DNA from: Tethya wilhelma
Lineage: Eukaryota; Porifera; Demospongiae; Tethyida; Tethyidae
DNA length: 64,000 nucleotides
Direction of reading: 5' to 3'
Assembly (NCBI GenBank): GCA_964030475.1
Contig: CAXIPT010000009.1
Location: 2,509,100-2,573,099 of the forward strand
The notes below the pieces were generated by a model. That model saw only the letters and a list, made by a program, of their open reading frames with translations, ran no database searches and was not told the origin of the DNA. Shown here in pieces: positions 32,173 to 41,904 of the stretch (the stretch's first letter is position 1; every line of letters begins with the position of its first letter). Made by a program: the position numbers and the translations under genes.

Positions 32173-33801
32173 TCAAAAACTGATGTAATTGAACTCGAAG
32201 CCTGATTCCGTGAATCCTAATTTCAAAAACAGATGCTGAGAAATCTCATTGTCCATGTCAACAGTTGCTACTGGAGTTATTCCTTCATCAAGAAGCAACT
32301 TACAGAGTTCTCTAAGTACAATACAACCTAGTCCTCTGCATCTGTACTCAGGGAGAGTAAAAATGTATCCGAATCCATGAGGATACTGCAATCCCCAAGC
32401 TACTGGTGTGGTCATGTCATCGGCCTTGAAAACACCACAGGTTGGACCAACTTCAATAATGTCTTTCATCAGAGCTCCATTGTTGTATTTCCAATGATGA
32501 GAAGCAATGAAGTCTGCAAGATCTTGAGATGGAGTCAGTTCAGAAACTATGAATCCACATGGACATTGTCTAGAATGAAATGGAATAATTATAAATTGTC
32601 TACATGCTAACAGAATTATTAAGCATCATTAATTTTAATATATACCTATAGGCTATACCTTTTTAGATCTTTTAGTGGACCCAATAGATTGTAAACTTTC
32701 CCTTTACATATAATATTTAACTCTGGAAATTCTTGTGTGAGACGATATGCTTGGTGACTTACAACCCCTGCAATGAAGAACAATAATAATTATTATGATT
32801 ATTACTAACCAATGTAACCATTCATGTCATTTAGTGTACATACTAAAATACACTATTAATTTTGTAGTGCAATTTGGGAGTTAGGCAACCCTACTTAGCG
32901 CTGAGTGGAATTTGTCCACAACAGTACTGTTCTCATGCATGATTGCACGATCAAGAATTGATTCTAGTTCAAAATCAAGAGACTGGAGTACACTGTACTA
33001 GTGTACTAAAGCTAGTTGTGTAGAGGTGACCAAGCTTGGGTTTCACGGTTGCTATGACGATATTGTCAGTACTATTAAACAATTGATCAGGTATCATAAT
33101 ATTAATTATTAATTTATTATTTATACATAATTATATCTACTTGGAATAACTAACTCAAAATTAGCAAGAATTACTAAAATTTCCTAAACATCTGGTTATC
33201 AATTGCATTTATAGAGGAGTACATTGGAGCCTCACATAGACTGGCTACTGTGGCTAGTGTCATACCAATCTCTGCTGTTCCTTGGTGCTCTACAAGTCCA
33301 ATTTTTTTAAGGACACCAATGAGTACTCAACACACTGTACTTGTCTGGTGATGCATAGCACACAACCTACAACAATACACAATGTCATGTAGACACATCA
33401 GAGGCTCTTCTGTATAGTAATTTTTGCAATTCAACAATTAAGTTTGTGTATTATACCTTGCTAACTTTTGGCTGAATTATACAACAAATAACAGCTGAGA
33501 CATTTGGCCAGTCATCAGTGTAAACTTTACCAGTAATCTGTCCTTTCTTCAACTTATGTAAACATCCAATCACCTATTGTAGTTGAGTCTCGTAAAGAAT
33601 CATGACAGTATTATTACTATTATTGGCTAAGCTATAATAGGGCCTACCTAAACTTACTACATGTTTAATTCCTGGATCAGTATCAATAGTATCTTGCTTC
33701 AACTTGGTTTTTAGCTCATCAAGATTCTCCTTTTCCACATCATGAAATGATTCCATCTCGACTTGTGTGTTTGCATTGCTGTCTAGCTCGTTAATCACCA
33801 T
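32173..33801 (-). CDS. GLYAT-like GNAT-fold N-acyltransferase
   Basis: ATG at 33801. Exons: 33801..33658, 33573..33457, about 33365..33250, 32767..32659, 32569..32173. The N-terminal part has KVYTDDWPNVSAVIC, like the glycine N-acyltransferase-like N domain. The C-terminal GNAT part has PVAWGLQYPHG, IFTLPEYRCRGLG (acetyl-CoA loop region) and ISQHLFLKLGF. By family it would transfer an acyl group from CoA to an amino-acid amine; the substrate is unknown. The third exon needs a frame shift near 33310 (YSVLS to GVLKKIG), so it contains an indel, a missed junction, or decay. The gene is convergent with plastin. Confidence 0.75.
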
Positions 33802-33818
33802 GGAATGCTACAAACTAT

Positions 33819-33856
33819 GCGCATGCGCATGCGCAAAGGTCATGACGTCGACGTCG
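33819..33856. promoter_or_regulatory. Double NRF1-like palindrome plus CRE-like site
   Basis: GCGCATGCGCATGCGC (33819-33834) is followed by TGACGTCGACGTC. Both start within ~45 bp upstream of the GLYAT-like start codon. The first fits an overlapping NRF1 palindrome and the second contains a cAMP-response-element-type TGACGTC. Function is inferred. Confidence 0.45.
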
Positions 33857-34820
33857 TGTGTAATGGTCCTGCTAGGGCCTGCTCAAGTTAGGGCAATACA
33901 ATATATGAATATCATTAAATGACGCAAAACCATTGCCATGACGTTATATGTTTGTAGTTGCAAGCTAGCTAGCCAAGCGCGTAGACTGTAGAGCGCAGAC
34001 TGCAGGCGTCCTCCAGAATCCTCCTTTGACCTTTTATGCTTTCACTCAAGGAAATTTTAGGAGACGACTCTGACTGCTCATTGAGCTGCTCATCTTCATG
34101 AATAAGCTGCATGAGACTGATGATGTCTGTACCAGACGTGGCCCCTCCGCACTGACTCAGATTCAGACTGATGATTAGCCTGGTAAGTATAAATTTTCAA
34201 CTTGACTCAGTAGTTCAGAGTCACTCACATACACAACAATGATTGTTTAACTAAGCCTAAGATATAAACTGTCAGCCACATTATGCCACATGCATACAGA
34301 GTCATTGAATTGGCTGTAGATACATGTCAGGCTTATGTGTGTCAACAGTCTCAAGAGGTGGTCAACAATCATACCATACCATGGTATGTACTATACTAAT
34401 ATTGGTAATCTGGACCAAAATTTGATTGTCCAATTTTTAGGCCTTGACTCTTGATCGCACAATTTTGGAAGGCTTGATCGTAAAGAATTTGACCCGTGAA
34501 ATCAGCTATAACATGCTAGCTGTAGCTAGTGCCCATTTACTGTTGATCCTGGTTGTGGGTATTAATACAGCAGTATCGTGACCACCACTTGTGTCTGTAT
34601 CAGTTACCATGCTGAACTCTATATAGTGTCCGAGTCACCATAACAATACGTATTTAATTTTATTCATTTATTGTGGACAGACAATGTTTGCTACGTACCT
34701 GCATATGTACGTGGACTGAGCCTACAACTACTGATGGTTCTCGATCAGATGACATTATTGTCCTCAACTCCATGAACGGTATGATAGCCAAGAACACCCT
34801 GTTTGAAATCTTTATTGTAA
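33857..34820. other. Gene-free interval
   Basis: About 960 bp between the GLYAT-like promoter and the first plausible exon of the filamin-NHL gene. There are only short open frames and no repeat I recognise. Confidence 0.5.
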
Positions 34821-34826
34821 TCTGAG

Positions 34827-36605
34827 GCAGTTCTAGGATCATCCATCATAAGGGATACCCTTGCAAAACCTGGAGACTCCAACAGCTCTGGTATCAAGCT
34901 TTGGCATTTGGTCAACAAACAACTTGAAAGCTCTCAAGGTAAGTTTATTCTAGCCTTTCTTTCACACCTAAACACCATGGACTGATTTTTGTAGTCTAGT
35001 TCTAGACCCCACCTCTCTCTGTTAGCAGAAAAAGGGAGTCTAGAAAAACTGGCACATGCATGCACATTTTGTGTTCCTGCTCAAAAACGGCTAGACTGCG
35101 GCCAACTAGATTGCTAGCTTGTTCAGTGTTACATGACACAACCTCAAATATTTTTCACACAAGTATTGTGTGNTGTAGTGAGATTTACTCCCACAAGAGC
35201 TGGTAAATGTGAGATCCAGGTGACAGTGAATGGTACCCCTCTCCCTTCAGAACCTCTCAGTGTGATGGTTTATAACAGTCCCAATGTAAGTTGCATGTGC
35301 ATCAATGTACAGCAATACATGACATTATTGTATATAGCTAGACTATTAAATTTTGTCTTCATACAGGCTAGTACTAGCTATGTGTCACTGATCATGAGCC
35401 ATTGCAATCAATTCCATATTTCAGCAGAAAAGGATAGAGATTCAGTGTGTCATGTGATTTTATTAGATACTGATTCCGAGCCCTATTGGGTTGGGAGTCC
35501 AAGTGAGACTGATCATGAAGCTCAACTCGTAGTGACACCTGGTAATAAAGAGCATGATCATCAAGTCACAGCTGAACTAATCCACTGCAAGAGCAAATCT
35601 ACACTATCTTGTGATGTTTATGTGGATGCCACATCCTGCAAAATTGTCTACCAGCCGAGAAAACGAGGAAAGCATCAGCTCAGCATCAGAATCAATGGAG
35701 AAGACATACAAGGTAGTCCTTTAACCATAGCAGTTACTTCCCTACCACTGAGTCTTGAGCAACCTCTTAAGGTGATTAGAAATCTGAACAGACCTTTCTT
35801 TGTAACCACTAACAGTCAAGATCAAATTATAGTAACAGAATGGCATTTAGAAGCTGACGGTCATGTTGTCTCTGTCTTCAGTCCTGAGGGAAAGAAGATC
35901 AATACATTTGGAAGTGAAGGAAAACGAGGTGGAGAATTTAGAATTCCCGCTGGGGTTACAGCTGACAATGAAGATAACATTTATGTAGTAGATAACAACA
36001 ATCATCGCATTCAAAAGTTTACATCTGATGGAAAATTCATTGAATTAGTAGGAATGTTTGGAAGTGGTCCCCTACAATTCCACTCTCCACTTGGAGTAGC
36101 ATTCAATGGTAGCGGTAAATTTTACATCTGTAATCAGGGTAATAATTCTGTTCAAGTACTGAACAATGACTTGTCCTTTGGCAATGAATTTGGCAAAAAA
36201 GGATCAAGGAATGGTGAATTTGAAGATTCCAAAGATATTCATTTCGATAGTCACGGCTTTGTTTATGTCACAGATCACTATAATCATCGTGTACAGATAT
36301 TCAACCCAGATGGAACATACATAAGAGAACTGAAAAACAAAACTGAAAAGAAAACACTTCATCTACCAATGGGCATAGCTATAGACTCAAATGATACTGT
36401 CTATGTGGGAGAGGAGAGGAAAGGTTGTATTAGTGTCTTCTCTGCTAAAGGAGATTTTGTTGATACCATATCATTTCGTAGTATGGATGACACCGTTAGG
36501 GTTACTAAGATAATGACTCCAATTAAAATAACAGGATTACATGTTGACAAGAATGACTCTATTTATGTTTGTGACTTTTATAATAATCAACTGCTAATTT
36601 TCTGA
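34827..36605 (+). CDS. Filamin-NHL repeat protein, 5' incomplete
   Basis: A plausible exon at about 34827-34941 (KPGDSNSSGIKLWHLVNKQL) precedes a gap (N 35173). After the gap come the end of one filamin repeat (FTPTRAGKCEIQVTVNGTPL, to 35285), an 81-bp in-frame intron, then from 35367 a second filamin-type repeat (KIVYQPRKRGKHQLSIRING) and about six NHL blades (GVTADNEDNIYVVDNNNHRI, IHFDSHGFVYVTDHYNHRVQ), ending YNNQLLIF. Filamin-NHL order is that of TRIM2/3/71-type proteins, in which a RING and B-boxes precede; those would lie upstream or in the gap and are not seen. Known relatives bind RNA or proteins through the NHL propeller. The C-terminal end is duplicated as a pseudogene at 39880. Confidence 0.85.
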
Positions 36606-36922
36606 AGCTCAATCCCACCTTATTTTGTGCAAACACCAAAGATAATAATTTATACACTAAATGCAATTAATTATAATCTCTTTCATGTTGGTGCATGTCG
36701 TTACAATAATTAAGTTCAAAGTGGTATTACAAGTCAACCCAGTTTGAGTCTCTTACTAATCATAAATCTCAGTGAATGTCATTATGTGTGTTGCACTTTC
36801 CGTTCATATTAAATTTTGGAGTTTTGCATGAGGGGAAGAACCCTTTAGTTCTCAATTAAATTATTGCATGGGGGTGTGTCTTCCCTGGATTCAGGCATCT
36901 GAGCATGTGGCACGCTGAGGAA

Positions 36923-37532
36923 ATGAGCGAATCTGAAGACCTTTCTGGCCAATTCAATCTTCACTCTTGTTACTACAACGACTTCTTTCTCCTGAGAACT
37001 CTCATCACCATCAATGGCACTCCAGCTGAGATCAAGATTAACCAAAGTGGAACATCATTCATCCAACACTCTGAGACTGGTATAGAGCATCCTCTCTCCA
37101 GCCTTGTGTCTGAAGTTGCAATTGCTCTGAGAAATAAACATGGATTGTATCACATAGATACTTTCTATCATGACTCTGATCAAGCTGCTCTGTTTTCAGT
37201 TGTGTTCCTGTCACAATCAGCTCTGAAACAAATCCTTGAAAACAAAGAGACAGTAGAATCAGACCTTGCTGAGGTACTGCTCAAAAGTCTCACATCAAGA
37301 CAAGATCAGTCTGTACAATCTAGTGAATCAGTGCTTCAAGTTAGCGTTGTTGCCGAACTGTTTCTAGTATCCCCAAAATGTTCAGATCAGCAAGAAAAGC
37401 AGCCACCAGGTGTCTTTAAAGTGACGCTGGCTACAATAGAGCACTTTGTAGCAAAGTGGCAAGAGAGTAAACTGTTTGATTTTGACAGCACTATATTTAG
37501 CGAAGAGAACTTGGCTCATTCACCTCAAGAAG
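36923..37532 (+). pseudogene. First copy of the N-terminal exon of the Death-filamin-SH3 gene, 3' truncated
   Basis: MSESEDLSGQFNLHSCYYND and the following ~200 residues are almost identical to exon 1 of the gene at 40597, and the exon ends at the same donor (AAG|GTAAC). The upstream 300 bp is also duplicated (36606-36920 versus 40282-40590). No Death-domain exon follows: a CA repeat, N (37596) and TG repeat are met, then the TYSND1-like gene. Divergence is concentrated in one patch (EHPLSSLVSEVAIALRN versus EYSISKISRGIAGRLVE). It may be a truncated duplicate or may continue inside the gap. Confidence 0.75.
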
Positions 37533-37576
37533 GTAACTCTTCTGCACACACGTCACACACATATATGCACATGCAC

Positions 37577-37596
37577 ACACACACACACACACACAN

Positions 37597-37672
<76 letters not shown>

Positions 37673-37678
37673 TGTGTG
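37577..37678. repeat. CA run, gap (N 37596), long TG run
   Basis: CA on the left and TG on the right of the N is what two inverted or mis-joined microsatellite ends would give. The equivalent intron in the second copy (41233-41275) has only CA, which argues for a mis-join here. Confidence 0.85.
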
Positions 37679-37848
37679 TAGCTACACTCTTTGTAAGACA
37701 ATGCTACCATAAGCCCATTTCCCACCAGAGCTTTCCCCATTTGTATCTGTGATTTTCAAAGCTACACTCACACTAGTACTATACTGTTGTGACCTCTCTG
37801 TAGTCATGTGACAATAGACTCGACTATCGATCCAATCACGTGATCAAG

Positions 37849-39827
37849 ATGGCCGAGATGGTGGGAGTGTACCTGGTTCCTTCCCTCTACTCCTCTCTGA
37901 CTCGCCAGCTGTCCTCTCTCTCTCTCTGGAGAGTGGCTCTTGGAGGAAGAAATGAAGAGAAAACAACCAACGATGAAAATAACTCCATTGCTTCATTTTT
38001 GCTCCATCTCACCTGTATAGTGGTGCTCAAGCTGACAGAAAAGACAAACAGGTAGGCATTAACATTGTCACATTACTAATAGGTTCACAAAAGCGAATTA
38101 GCAGTACATTTTCTCCTTCCCAAACTCATCTGTTCCCTCCCAGGCACCTATACTTGTGTGTTTAATCTGTCCTTCTTTGATTTTTCTACTATGTTGCAGG
38201 CCTCAATTGTCCTTGTCTTGCTTGGGCCAGACACACACACGTGTTGGTGACATGGTCCATGTTGTTGGAACACCTTTCGGTTCATTTTGTCCCGAGGTCT
38301 TCTTTAACAGCCTCTTGTCTGGGTGTGTGTGTAAACTGCTCAGTTCTGATGGTGCCATCTTTCTCACCGATGCACGAGTCTTGCCTGGCTGTGAAGGAGC
38401 GCCAGTGTTCGATCGACTCCATCGACTCTCAGGGATGGTGGTGACTGGCTTCTCGACGATGGACGGTCATCATTCTGGTCTGGCACTAGCTTGTTCCATC
38501 AGTGCTGTGCTCGAAACATTGAGGGATCAGTTTGGTCTCAATTTACCAACAACAGTTCCTACACTGATATCATCACAGAATGAGCATACCCAATTGCTAC
38601 CTTTAGGTAAATTTTGCATCTTATTTATTGAATTCAAGGCTTCCTTCTTTTTTTTATAGTTATGTCCTAGCCTCGTACCCAGGCCTTCCCCCCCAAAAAA
38701 ATGCTTCTGTGGCTTAACTTTGCAACTCGCGAAATACACGCCACGGAAGACCTGGGAACGAGGCTACTTTTGTCCTCTTATACATTTATTTAATTCAGAG
38801 CCAAGTGTCTTGTCTTCATTGGCGGATGCTGTTGTCATGGTAACCATTAAAGATTCGTGGGGCTCTGGTATACGACTGACTCCGTCTCTTATTCTCACCT
38901 GCCAACACGTGGTGGAGGAGGAGGACAGCAGTGGTTGCACAAACAGAGGTGCTTTCAGTTTCACTGTTGCCGTGTGTATTCAACTAATAATAACTTTAAT
39001 ATAATGTTTTTGTTTCAGTCGGTCAACAGTATGAAGTGGTCTTATCTAGCACTCTACCAGATATAGCTGTCCTAGAGCTCACTAACAACTCTAACCACCA
39101 TCAAACAGATGCCCTCTCTCTCAGTGACTCGACCAGTACCCTTTGTAGTGCCCACCACCATATGTTCGGAATTCCCAAGCCTTAGGAATGGAACTGATCA
39201 TCTTGACTCCATAAACAGCCACATAAACTCTACCCTAACCAAAGGCACAGAGGTCTTCATCATTGAATATGGGTTTGAAAATCCTCTAGTGCAGGCCAGG
39301 AGGCACTCTTCCGATCGGAGAGATGGTTCTTACGCAGACATTTTTGTAGGGAGAGGTTTCCAGAGTGAGCCACTCGTCACTAAGGGTAGCATCGTGAATG
39401 TGATTGGCAGTGAGGGTGAGGTCGTGATGTTTGTGACGTCGGCTGTTGTTCATCCTGGAATGAGTGGAGGACTGGTTGTCAATAGCAACAGCGGAGAACC
39501 TTTAGGAATGGTAGTCAGCAATTCTCGGTAAGCCGAATACTCGAGAAATTGATTGGGTTTGTGCTATTCACCTAGCTCCTTTTTTTGTCTGTACTCCCTT
39601 TCAGATACAAAGAAACTAGTGCTGTCTATCCTTCTGTTAACTATTGTCTTCCTCTCTCTGTTCTCTTGCCTTCTCTAAAGAGTTTTGTAGCCAGAAGAGA
39701 TACCTCAGAGCTTCAAGATCTCAGCAAGAGATGGGAGGATGCAAAGATAGCCAACTTGTGGGAGTTGAGAACAGGTCTAGATATTGTCAGTGGGAAACAT
39801 GCAGCTAAGATTATGAGTAAATTGTAA
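37849..39827 (+). CDS. TYSND1: TYSND1-like peroxisomal leader-peptide-processing serine protease
   Basis: Exons 37849-38051, 38200-38606, 38799-38948, 39019-39527, 39605-39827; about 496 aa against 566 in human. MAEMVGVYLVPSL starts in good Kozak context. The N half has GTPFGSFCPEVFFNSLLSG and FLTDARVLPGCEGAPVFD as in TYSND1. The trypsin-like half shows the catalytic triad: LTCQHVV (His), LPDIAVLEL (Asp) and HPGMSGGLV (Ser). It ends AAKIMSKL, a perfect PTS1 peroxisomal targeting signal. In mammals TYSND1 processes PTS1 and PTS2 enzymes of beta-oxidation. The frame shifts at a CTCTCTCT run near 39113 (after NSNHHQTD), a likely 1- or 2-base slip. The gene sits between two copies of a Death-gene duplication. 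Confidence 0.9.
38668..38766. mobile_element. Short MITE in a TYSND1 intron
   Basis: TAGCCTCGTACCCAGG at the left and CCTGGGAACGAGGCTA at the right form near-perfect inverted ends of a 99-bp unit. The middle is C- and A-rich and non-coding. A one-ended relative is at 8149, and an end-to-end relative is at 41935. Confidence 0.8.
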
Positions 39828-39879
39828 TTATGTTTTTGTAAAATAATGTGATAAGACAAAAGAAAAAACATTGAAAATA

Positions 39880-40281
39880 GTCTTAGATTTATGGTGAATT
39901 TAATGAATCAAAAGATATTTGTTTCGATAGTGCAGAGAACACACTGATACAACCTTTCCTCTCTTCTCCCACATAGACAGTATCATTTGAGTCAATGGCT
40001 ATACCCATTGGCCGATGAAGTGTTTTCTTTTTAGGTTTGTTTTTCAATTGCAATGCTCTTACGAATGTTCCATCTGGTTTGAATATCTGTACACGATGAT
40101 TATAATGATCTGTGACATAGACAAAGCCGTGACTAAAGGAGATTTTGTTGATACCATATCATTTGACACCGCTGTCAGGGTTACTGAGGAAACTACTCCA
40201 ATAATAGCAGGATTACATGTTGACCAGAATGACTCTATTTATGTTTGTGACTTTTATAATAATCAACTGCTAATTTTCTGA
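39880..40281 (+). pseudogene. NHL C-terminal pseudogene with an internal micro-inversion
   Basis: The start (tggtgaatttaatgaatcaa...cgatag) and the end (taaaggagattttgttgata to QLLIF) are direct copies of the filamin-NHL gene. The ~200 bp between (about 39930-40132) is the reverse complement of the matching segment (~36254-36452), with breakpoints exactly at both junctions. The inversion disrupts the reading frame, so this is a dead copy. It belongs to the same duplicated block as the Death gene that follows. Confidence 0.85.
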
Positions 40282-40596
40282 AGCTCAATCCCACCTTATT
40301 GTGCAAACACCAAAGATAATAATTTATATGCTAAATGCAATTAATTATAATCTCTTTCATGTTGGTGCATAACGTTACAATAATTAAGTTCAGAGTGGTA
40401 TTACAAGTCAACCCATGCATGCAGCTTGAGTCTCTTACTAATAAATCTCAGTGAATGTCATTAATATGTGTGTTGCACTTTCCGTTCATTGGAGTTTTGC
40501 ATCAAGGGAAGAACCCTTAGTTCTCAATTAAATTATTGCATGGGGGTGTGTCTTCCCTGGATCTGAGCATGTGGCACGCTGAGTTTAGAGTTGAAA

Positions 40597-41242
40597 ATGA
40601 GCGAAGCTGAAGACCTTTCTGGCCAATTCAATCTCCACTCTTGTTACTACAACGACTTCTTTCTCCTGAGAACTCTCATTACCATCAATGGCACTCCAGC
40701 TGAGATCAAGATTGACCAAAGTGGAGCATCATTCATCCAACACTCTGAGACTGGTATAGAGTATTCTATCTCTAAAATTTCTCGTGGTATTGCTGGAAGG
40801 CTGGTTGAAAAGCATGGACTGTATCATGTGGACACATTCTATCATGACTCTGATCAAGCTGCTCTGTTTTCAGTTGTGTTCCTGTCACAATCAGCTCTGA
40901 AACAAATCCTTGAAAACAAAGAGACAGTAGAATCTGACCTTGCTGAGGTACTCCTCAAAGGTCTCACATCAAGACAAGATCAGTCTGTACAATCTAGTGA
41001 ATCAGTGCTTCAAGTTAGTGTTGTTGCCGAACTGTTTCTAGTATCCCCAAAATGTTCAGATCAGCAAGAAAAACAGCCACCAGGTGTCTTTAAAGTGACG
41101 CTGGCTACATTAGAGCACTTTGTAGCAAAGTGGCAAGAGAGTAAACTGTTTGATTTTGACAGCGCTATATTTAGCGAAGAGAACTTGGCTCATTCACCTC
41201 AAGAAGGTAACTCTTCTGCCCACACGTCACACACACATACAT

Positions 41243-41276
<34 letters not shown>

Positions 41277-41846
41277 GCTGAAGAAGCAAAGTTGAAGGAC
41301 CTTCAAAGAGAATTAAAAGGAGTGGACACCTGGTTTCAATTCGGTCTAGAGCTGGACATTCCTGATGATGAGTTGAGGATCATTCGAAGAGACAAGATCC
41401 TGTTAGGAGTAGAGGAGTGTCTTTTGGAGGTGTTGATACACTGGGGAGACCGAGAGAAGCCTACTTGGACAAAAGTGGTCCAAGCACTGGTGAAGATAAG
41501 GCGATCTGTACTTGCTGAGACCATAGCAAAGAAATATGGTTAGTCATCATTGTACGTCTATGGACACACATGCATGTATATAGCAGCCATACAATTGAAA
41601 AGCTTTAAGTGTTCTTTCTATGTAGGAATTGATGTTCCACAATTCCCTGCCATTGTCACTGGAGAATTGTCAGAATGTGATCAACATGTAAGTCTGGTGT
41701 CACCAGTTTCTCCCTACAGTGCACATTTGAGAGATCCCACTGATCATGATAAGCAAATGAGAAAACCAATAAGTCTGCATGGTTGTCATAGACTCAATTA
41801 AGTGGTTTTTGTGGTAGTAGTTATGGGACCATAAGGTTGTATGATG

Positions 41847-41904
<58 letters not shown>

